Assembly (NCBI RefSeq): GCF_947179515.1 | Contig: NC_067480.1 | Coordinates: 15,453,877-15,517,876, forward strand | From: Apodemus sylvaticus | Taxonomy: Eukaryota > Chordata > Mammalia > Rodentia > Muridae | Length of the DNA stretch: 64,000 nt | Direction: 5' to 3' | Part shown: piece after piece, positions 50,501-60,800 of the stretch | How positions within the stretch are numbered: position 1 is the first letter of the stretch | Layout of the letters: the number at the start of each line of letters is the position of its first letter | The notes under the pieces: model-generated | Told to the model about the DNA's origin: nothing | The model's database searches: none | What the model saw: only the letters and a program-made list of their open reading frames with translations | Program-made: the position numbers and the translations under genes

Positions 50501-53500
50501 AACCTCTGGTCACCTCATTCCTGCTGGCTATGCTGATGGAAACAAGCCACATCCCTTCTGCTGTTTTCTTCACTGCCATGGACATAAGCAGTATTAATAT
50601 CTTAGAAAAAGGAACTATACAAATGTCAGTTTTGTACTGTATAAAAAAAAATGCACCAAAATTTTATTAAGATACCTGTGCGATTTTGAGCCCTGTATCT
50701 TTATAGCCTTATTTGACTGTACAATGTTCAAATCTACTTAAAATATTGACTGATTTCATAAGGCAAGACTCCAGAGGGATTTATCTGGCAGAAGTGGAGG
50801 TTAGCTGTGGCAGAACAGCAGCAAAGGCAACCTCATCCACCGGATGTTTACAATGCAGCCAAGCACTTTAGACAAGCACATCCTCTCTGCCAGTTCTACA
50901 GAGAGCCATTACCCAGTTGTTTTTCCTGGAGACTGAGGATGACAGCTCAGCGGTTAAGAGCAATAGCTGCTCTTCCGAAGGTCCTGAGTTCAATTCCTAG
51001 CAACCACATGGTGGCTCACAACCATCCGTAATGAGATGTGACTCCCTCTTCTGGAATGTCTTAAGACAGCTACAGTGTACTTACATATAATAATAAAATA
51101 ATCTTTAGAAAACAAAAAGAATATCTAAAGACATTAAAACCTTGAAAAGAATCAAGACACCTCTGCCATGAGTTTTTATAGTGAAAGCCTGGAGCTCTGA
51201 GACATCCAGGAGAGAACAGAAAGTGAGAGAACCAAAGGAACGGGGCTGGGGAGAAACCGCATCAGAGCAGACAGCAGAGTAAGACCTCAGGGGAAACCAC
51301 AGACATGGAGTAAGTCCTCGGCAGCTGATGATGAAGAATTGATCCACAATCACCCTGGCCAGAAGAACAAAGATGCTGGTAAAAGAGATGAATTTGGCAG
51401 TCACATCGCCAGACTACACACGGAAGATAAAAAATTCTGGGCAACAGAATTGTTTTATTTAAATATAAAACAATGCCTTAGGCCCAACAGAGCAAAACAG
51501 AGGAGTTTAGAAAAAAAGAACAGAAAATCTATCTTATTAGCAGATTCAGGAGAGACCGTGAAGGCCACAGAGGCGAGAGGAGGACACAGACACAGACACA
51601 GACAGAGTGTGTATGTGAGTCAGCATCACTAGGGGAGAGCAGGGGCTATGACTCCGCGTCACGTCAGTGCTGTCCGGCACCCACAGACTCAGACACATCT
51701 CTAACCTGCTTTGCTGCTCGCTTTGGTGCTCTTTAACGTAGCAGGCGGTGTGGGGAGGATCTTCGTAGGTGTATAAGTATTTAAGGAAATTTTCCTTCTC
51801 ATTCCTGGGCTGGCACGTGTGGCCATAGAGACTGAAAAGAAATATATAAAATTGAGTAACTTCGTACGAAGTCTCTCTTACTACTACAGAACCTCTTCTC
51901 TACTATCACTTTACAATCCTGAAATTGAACCTAGGAACTTCACACAGGCTAAGGACGTGCTGTAACTCTAAGCCATATCCATATCCCTTGCCCTCTTTCT
52001 ACTTTGTATTTTGAGACAATCCTAAGATTGTCTCAAATATAGGCTGGCCCTATATTCACTCTCTGTTGCCCAGGCTAGCCTTGAATTTATAAGCCTTCAG
52101 CTTCAGTCTCCTTAGAGGGTAAAATCTAAAGTTACCACCTCCTTCCTAAGGCAGCTCCAAAGGGAAATAGTTTAGAAGCACCCTCATTACCAAACACAAT
52201 TGGCTGACAGCTGGCCTCTGGTACCAGAAGGAGAAGAAATGGCAAAGGGTCACTAGAATAGCTAATGTTTCCAAACTGGAAATTCCAATGGGCTGGGGGA
52301 TACTATGGAGCTAAAAACAACAAGTGCTACAAAAAAAGAAAAATACTTTTTTACCCTAACAGCAAAAAATATTGCAGAAAATCTGGATTATTCATAGAGC
52401 TTTAATCTTTTACACACTAATGTAACTCTACGGGAGTGTATAATCAATTTCAAAACTTACTTATCCATGAACTCTCTTTCTTAATACACATGGATAGCTT
52501 CATCAGAATACATACAAAGCCCGTGGTTCTAATTGGGCATCTTTTAGAAAAGCTCCTTCTAAAACTGGCTGTGGTGGCACACACCTGTGCTCTCTCTCAG
52601 GTCTTGGGGAGTTGAAGAAGGAGGGTTAGCGTGAGTCTGAGGAGAGCTGGGGTTGCACAGAGAAACCCTGTATCAAACGTTGAAACAAATCAACAGTAAC
52701 AACCAAGTGTCTCTAATCGGTTAGCAAAAAATGCTAAGGGGCAGACACGTGCTACGTCCACGTGAACCTCTCTGTAAATTATAAAAGATGAAGATGAGCT
52801 TTCAGACAAGTATAGCTTTTAAAGAAGATGACACTAACTCTATGTAATACTGTTTACTTTGACTGTTAGAAAAACAATTTTGGGGTAAAATCAAGAAAAA
52901 TGGTATAGCACACAAAGGAGTTATTAATATTATTTCCTTACATCTGTCTCTCTTAAAAAATTCTCTTCACAATTACCACTGAGTTTGCATCTTTAAAATT
53001 TAGGCTATATTTGCATAGTATATTGTCCAATAATCAAGGAGTGATGAAAGTGAATTCCATACCCATTTCCGGGACCTTTCGCATAACCTCAGTCGATGGA
53101 GAAGCAACGGAAGCCAGAAAGTCATCCACTTGCTTTAAAAACAGGGCATTGTGAAGCGTTTCTAGAGGACAGATGGATGGTACCATGGAATACAGCTCAA
53201 AGCCTAAAAGAGAAGAAATAAAGGGCAGAGAGTGAGATTGGCTGTTTTCCAACTCAGTCATTACAGAGGGAGGCAACTTACTTAGGGCTGGAACGTTCAG
53301 GTTTTTACATGCAATCACACAAATTCTTTCAAGTCATGACACCAGATGCTATGCGACATGGAACCAAAACAAGATATGACCATGACCACTTTAACTGTAA
53401 CCAGACAGTACAGCATGCACACACTCCTTCAGTGTCGCTAAGGCCTGAGAATAACAAAGAAGAAAACCTGGGGCAGGGAGAGACACAGTTTCAGATTTTA

Positions 53501-56500
53501 ATCCAACATTAGATTTCTTTAACAGACGAACAAGCTGATGCCATATTTTCCTGATACTTACAGTATCAAGATAATATCAACTTCAACAATTAAATAATGA
53601 TGGCGGTAAGTGCTGACGCAGACGTCAGGAGTTAATTCTGTAGTTGACTGTGGAGCATAGACTGTCACTTTTCTCTAAGGCCACGAACACGCTAACAGGG
53701 TCCTTGAGCAACACTTCCTCATCAGGCTGGGGAAGACATTCTGAACATGACTTGACTGAACACCAGCCATTCCTCGCGTGGAGAACCCTGGCTGAGCAGG
53801 TAGACGGAGCACACAGCAGTGTGAAGGGCTAGGGTCTCTGTGTTTAACAGCTGCACAGGCACACACAACTTCCTGGGGAATCATGCAGCAATGTGCTAAC
53901 CAAATCAGTGACACAAAAACACGTGTAAATACAAATGGTGCTTCTGAGACAAAAATATTAGCTTTTAATTTGTAAGAGTAAAATGACCCATTCATTTAAG
54001 CTTTATTTAACTGAATGGCTTTAAAAAATTGTTTTCATATGCTTTTAAGATCGCAAATGTCTCCCAGAATTCAAACTAAGTCTTCTGTGAAGAAATACCT
54101 CCAACACTCAAATTCAGATAGAAACAGGTTAAAAAATAAAAATTATCTAAACTCAGACTGCAAAACAGACTCTTTTCAACACATGTATGTTCGTCGCGAG
54201 AGCACATGCTATTGGATTTATTTAAAATTTGGGAGGAACTCAAGAATTGCTGGAATTCTCAGTTGGAACAGGGGAAACTTTTAAAAAGGGAACTGAATGT
54301 TGTTATGAAAATAATCAAAGGATTAATAAAATTAATACTTGATTTCCAGATGCAAACCAAAGCATGACAGACTGTTCGTTTCATGGGATGTTAAACAAAA
54401 CCAAACAGAAGGAACAATCAAATATCACAGCAGCAGCAGCAGCAGCTGAAGCCACCTCCCTCAGTCCACACTGAGCAAGGAGGCTTCCCGATTCCTTTTC
54501 TTCTGAAACACCAGTGGCTCATGCAAATAAGCACAAATCCTTTCTTTGTGAGACCCTCCTCCCTTGGGGGCTCACCCTCTGGGTGACAGTTCCTTTCTCT
54601 CGCCTGCAGGATTTCAAAGCTGCAAATGAGGCCTGATCAAATTGCTCTGGATGACAGACCCTCTTGCCATTTGTCTCAGCAGCTCACAGCGTACAATGAA
54701 AGGGTTAGTGCGGCATCTCCCTGCTGACATGTGGGAAGCCATGCAAACATACCACCGGAGCCTAGACACTCCTGGAGGACACGGACCAGCACCTGGGGGG
54801 AGGGGGACAGGCACTCGCACAGAGGCCCAGAGAATAAGGCAAAGGGCTGTCAGAAGATACTTTCCACCACGCTCCTCAACTAAAGACGGGGGAGGGAAGT
54901 CCATGATGGGGTTAAGGTGGGAACAACACGGGAAGTCACTGGACACGACAACTTGGACAGATAAGACAGAACAGCAGCAACGAAAAGGAAGTATCAAGCT
55001 GTATAGTGTAGAAAAACCTCATGTAAAAAACCCTAAGCCAAGGGAATATAAAATTACTCCTATTAAACTGAAGTACTTACCACCACTACTAATCCTACCA
55101 CCTCAGCTAAACACAGAACTTTCCCAGAAAACCCACAGTGCTCCCAAGAAAACACAAGCACCATACAAAGTTAACCGCTCCTTCTGTAGGGATTTCTGAG
55201 CCTGACTTTCTCAGGACTCCTGTTTCTCTTCTATGAGGTTACCAAGCATGTGTTTTGTTCCAGCTGAATCAAATCAGAATGAGTTTTCTCCAAAAAAGTA
55301 ACATTTAAACAGCAATGGGGAGTTGGGGGGCTGTAATGTAGGTTGAATTCATAAAAGTAAGATTTTGAAAGACTTATTTGCCATTACAAATTAAAAACGA
55401 AACACTTTAGGATAGGAATAAAAGTCTGCTCATTACGAGTGAAAGCAAGAGCCTCTGTGGGGTTTGAAACCCATTAGTAAGCCAAGCAGGTGGCTTACGT
55501 CTAATCCAAGCACTTGGGAAGTCTAAAGCAGGATGATTCCAAGTTTGATGTCAACCTGGTCTGCACAGTAAGCTCGAGGCTAGCCTCATTACGCTATCAG
55601 AGCCTATCTCAAGCAAAACAAAAATATCCCCTAACACAAAGAAATCAGTAAATACTCCCTCTGGCTCAAGAAGATCAAGCTTTGGAACAAAGGACACACA
55701 CGCTGCTCTCCACCTCACCATGATGGACCCTGAGCATAACCAAATGGAGTTTCTGGATCTTAACTTCAGTTTTCCTTCTATCAAAATTCTTTCGTTTTTA
55801 AGGAAAACCAAAGGCACCCAGGCAGCCGTAAACCGCCCGGCCCCCAAGTTGATCCTGGAACCCGCGCCACATCCAGTGTTTCAGACAGAGGGCCAGACAG
55901 CTGCTGGGCAATGACCCTGGGTCCCAAGACCTTTACATGTCTCAGGGGGCTCTTTGTGAGGGATTGCTTTGTATTTTTGTAGACTACTTCAATAAAACAA
56001 CGTGATCAGAAAAATTAGGGAAAAATTGTTAAGAATTAAGAACCAATTAAGAAATAGTAATTATATTTCTTTTTAAAAAATTGTATAAGCTGATCACTTA
56101 AGAAATTAGAATTTTCAGCTGTTAATTTAGAATTAAAACTCATCATTACTGTGGTCATTAGACAATGTGACAAGTAATGTTCAATTATTGTGAAAATTAC
56201 AGCAGAGAAGGGACCAAGACAGTATCAGTCTTTGGTACATTAGTTGGACTTGTATGCCAACTAAAATTAAAGATTGATTAAGTTAAGTGATACTGTGTAC
56301 CCCACAATTTGAAATAAAAGAAAAAAATTAAAAAGGGACGAAGCAGGGAGTATCTTTTAAAATAAAAAGCAAACGTACCATTGGTTGGGTGTCGAGCAAA
56401 TGAGATAGAAAACCTTTTAACAGCAGACCCGCGTGTGGCGTCTGAGAAAGAGAAAAACAGGTACCTGAAGTTCACAGCTGCCAAAGGAAGGACACTTAAA

Positions 56501-57814
56501 ACAGAGGGGGAAAACAAATACATGAGGACATCAGGAATAGGTGACATGCAGAGGGGACAACGGAAGGAAGCCAAGGACTGGTTAAAAGCGGTAAACTGGC
56601 TGGATGGTACAGGCAAAATGCTTAATGAAATACACAGAGGAAAGGAAAGGATGGCCTGGCAATTCCAGTAAATCTGTGTCTTCCTGGCTACAGTCAATCT
56701 GTTCACAGAAGAGCAAACGTTTTTTAAACAGTGCTGATTCTGAAAGCAAGTGCCCCTTCTGTCATGAGGGGCACATCTTTAGGAGCCTCAGACATTCTCA
56801 ACACCAGAATATTAACTCTGAAGTCATGTCAAGAGGGACTCAAAGAATGTTCCCACTGCACTTTATTTTTATCAAATGACTACCAATATATTTTCTCTTA
56901 CTAATCCTTCCATTCATTTCAATGCTAAGTAGTTTTTCAATATTAATAAATGAGTGTTGACAGGGGACAAGAGTTTATGAGAAATTTATTCTTCATAATC
57001 TAGATTCTCCTTCAGCTGAAATAATACTGAGACTTTAACATTTCTTTTGTGACAAAGCACTTACTGCACATGTACGCTGTATGTAACTGCTCGTGACCGA
57101 CAGAGCCTGAGTTCTGTCGTGTGGATCCCAGGACGCACTGGCAGGCGTGTGGGAACCCGACAGGGCTCCGAGGCAGTCTGTGGCCTCGGACTTGCTTCTG
57201 AGAGACGCCACTCGTGAGCGTATGCATGGGTGCAGGTGTGAATCTGTGTGTGCGTGTGCGCACATACCATCTATGCAGCCAGAAGAAGTCAGCTTTTTAC
57301 GATGAGTACGGGCATAATCCTGGAGGTTAGGTGCACTTGAGGAACCCCCGAGCACTGAGGTGCTAAACAGGCCCGCACAGTGAGACCCTGATGGGTTAGA
57401 GAAGACACATACAGCAGGTGTTCTTCCACTCACATTGGGAAGGCATGCAGCATGCAATCGGCGGGCTCTTACCAATGCACGGGCAACCTTTGGCAGTGCC
57501 TTGGACAGAGCCACAATAGGCTAGCAACAGTCTAGTGACACCTGTTTGATGCAGCGCTTCTAATGGCCAGCGCTATTCACCACAGGTACAAATGGAACAA
57601 TTCAGTACTGGAGAAAAATGCCTTCTTTGAAAAATAATATTCCAACATAATCATCGAACATGTACATGCTAAAATTATTGGAAATACCACCATAAAAGTT
57701 AATTTAGGAACAGGATAGAGTCTTACAGCAAATTGTAATGACTTTATATTTATCATATACATATGATCATGTTGTACTATATATATCTCATGTACATATG
57801 GTCATATGTACATG

Positions 57815-57845
<31 letters not shown>

Positions 57846-60800
57846 CCTTTTAGCAAAAATTAAGCCATATTATATATTTTTAATATGCACTTAAGAAATG
57901 AATGCCCCTGAACTAAGAATTATACTTTCTTATGAAAAAAGACAAAAATCATTTCTTTTTCAGTCACTTAACAAGGACTGAAAACAGAAAACTTTTAATG
58001 AAGGCCTCCAAGGAAATACATCATTGTTACGTAAAACACAGCCAGTATATATCAATGTGCTATTTGTAGCAAAAATTCAGACATAAAAAAGTTCACCACC
58101 GAGGAAAGTGTAAATAATTCCTGTCAAATATATAATTATGATCACTCAGTGAACAGGAGTCATGTATGTTCACATGAAGATACCACAGGAAGATCAAATG
58201 CCCTCAAGATAGAGTGGAGGACATTAACTGCAGAAAGAGTCATGTACACAGGTACCAACACAGGTACGACACTGTAATACAGGAGCACATAGTGACATCG
58301 AGTCTTCCTTTGTGTCAAGCCTACTTAGATAACCAATTAGAGAACAGGATATGCCGCCGAGTCACAGCTTAGCGTCAGGTCAGTGGGTGAAAGGGGCATT
58401 CCACAGTGCTGTTCTCATATGCCTGAGGAAGCAGCTGCCCGCAGTGCAATTAAGAGCAAGACTGTGCTGAATTTCACTTCAGTTTCCCAAAGAGCTGCTC
58501 CTTGGGAGATCTAGCTGCCCCTGAGAGGGTCCTTAAAATCCTTTGACCTTCTTTCTCATTTTCTTTTTACCTGCCATTGAACTATCACCTTTTGTTAAAT
58601 TCATGGGTCATCATCAGCTGATATTTTTGCACTTTCTTTGGAATGTGTGATCAGTTCCTTTTAACACTATTATTGGTCCTAAGTAAGGAGTTTCAGGTCA
58701 GCACTCCACATACAGAACTGGATCGCTCCAGTGACGGGGTCCGGGTGAAGCCTCACTGCTAAGCAGTGCTGCCCCCAACGTTTTCCTTTGCCGCTGCTTA
58801 AAACAGCTGAATTATCAAGTTAGCTTTGACATTTCTGACTATACATGGTGGTATGTGTTTTTAACACCAGCTCCAGAGGCAAGTAGAGTTCTTTAAGTTT
58901 GAGGCCAGGCCTTGGCTACATAGCAAGTTCCAGGACAGCCAGGAAGATACCAAGAGACCGGCCTCAATAAAAAAGAGGGGAAAAAAAAAAGATTAAAATG
59001 TTTGTAATAAAATGGCCTATTTTTATCCTTACCTGACTAACAGATTTGCTTTACGGTACCAAGTATGGAACAAAGAAACACTCACATATGTGGCAGACAA
59101 GTTCTCTGCCACTGACCCGCAGTCCGGCCCTCTTATGACTACTAATCTTAAGGTTTTTTTGTTTTGTTTTTTTTTTTTTTTAAATTTATAAATTTAACTT
59201 GCATTGGAAAGTCTTTGTCTGTAGTCCCAGTACTAGGGAAGCAGAAACAAGGGGTTTCCACCAAGTCAAGAACAAGCGAGACCATAACAACAACAGCATC
59301 CCTCCCTCAGAAGAAAGGATGGAAGGAACAGACTGGCAAACAGACCAGCGGAAGCCAATGCTGGCAGTCAGTCAGCAGAGTGATCACTCAAAGGGTCGGA
59401 CAAAAGGAACAGACACTGCTTCTTACAGTACGCAAACTGTATCTTAAATTCTGAATTTTATGATCCAACAATTCTGAGCTAGTGCACACTAAATACAAAC
59501 TAAAGCATAGCATTTGGTCATGATTTTGCCACTGCAGAGTTTCAGGAGAGTATAAAACACAATTTCCTTACGTCACGTACCTACTGTAGGGTTCTGCTTC
59601 TGCTCCACAAGCGTTCTTGGGGTCCGGAGGTAGTTGGCATTTTCAGATACAACCTGCATAGAGAAAGTGGAGACTGAAATATGCTAGTAGAATGAATCTG
59701 CAAATCCATTATTTCATATGCACCCTGTTCCAGACAGACAAAGGTTAATAAGCTGTATGATAAATATTAGTAGAAATACTTAAAACATGAAAGTTCATGC
59801 AAGATCCCCTCGGAGGGGAGTCCATTTCATGAGGTCCTTGCAATGAGGGGGTGTGAGGCAGGCATTGATGACAAAGCAGAAGAGACGAGGAGAGACAATT
59901 CACAGACTGAGGTACTTCACTTTCTCTTAAAGGAAGCCCACTGCCCACTGTTACACAGCGCCTGTGTTCAGAGGGAAAACAACCACAAACAAAAGAAAGG
60001 ACAGATAGACAGACAGACGCTGTCGAAGTCACCATACAGCTTCTGATCCATGCACAGGGCTTTATCAGAGTAACCTTTAAGTATTCAGCCTTAATGGATA
60101 CCATAATCCCTTTTCCTACAATCGAATGCATTAAATTTCCAAGAGGAAATAGCTGAAATTATCAGAGAAGTCGTGTGATGACAGGCCTTCCAGTATACAA
60201 CCAGAGAGTTTTAGTTTCGAATGTCATCAAAGAAAGTCCTTCTGAAGTTACTTAGTGAAAACCATTTTACAAATTCACACGTGCCTGTTGTTGAGTTTGG
60301 AAACCATGCTGTATATTTCCCTTATGGTATATATTTCCCAATAAGGGGATCATGGAGAGACCAATCAATATTAGATATCTATCAGTAATTAAGACCAGGC
60401 CACATTAATTTTTGATATTTTTCAAATATTTCACATTCACAGCAAATTTTAAATGGAATGAAGCTTTTCAAATAATGAGGGGATATCAAATATTCTTAAC
60501 CATCAAAGTGTATTAAGTATGTTTCTTGAAGTTTGTACAACAACTAAGGTCTAATAAAGCTTTCTTTCCTTTCTAATTTATTTTTATTAGCAAGGCTAAA
60601 AACCTAGGAGAATTAGGATTTTTAAAATCTCCTATATATTTAAAAGCTCCCCAATAAAAATGCAAAATGCACGCCGCAGGGATGGTTTCTTTCCATGAAG
60701 TATTGAGCAATCTCAGAAGGATCCTGAGGTGCTAAATTTAAGACAGAAGGATTTCCTCTGATGTAAACGACAAGGGATTAGATGTCCTCAAAAACAGCTG

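Larger units (their letters stand above)
47598..51705 (-). other. Ppip5k2 last intron
   Basis: About 4.1 kb. It holds a minus-strand L1 fragment (about 48.96-49.11 kb), a full B2 (50.93-51.11 kb) and otherwise unremarkable AT-rich sequence. I saw no further exon with good splice sites and the right frame. Confidence 0.8.
51832..53062 (-). other. Ppip5k2 intron
   Basis: About 1.2 kb. It contains a diverged B4-type SINE on the minus strand (51.92-52.14 kb) with a short perfect hairpin, and a degraded B1 (52.56-52.68 kb). Nothing else is recognised. Confidence 0.8.
53204..56378 (-). other. Ppip5k2 intron
   Basis: About 3.2 kb. It holds a short (CAG)n run at 54428-54446 and a degraded B1/B4-like SINE at 55.49-55.62 kb. 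Plus-strand open frames at 54.6-55.2 kb show no family resemblance and lie antisense to the gene. Confidence 0.75.

Noticed and set aside
54642..55199. 185-codon plus-strand open frame
   Set aside because: Lies in a Ppip5k2 intron on the opposite strand. Lys/Pro/Gln-rich, no recognised domain, no supporting features.
55650..55914. Possible processed transcript or exon with a plus-strand frame
   Set aside because: No family match, and I could not find convincing splice sites or retrocopy hallmarks.
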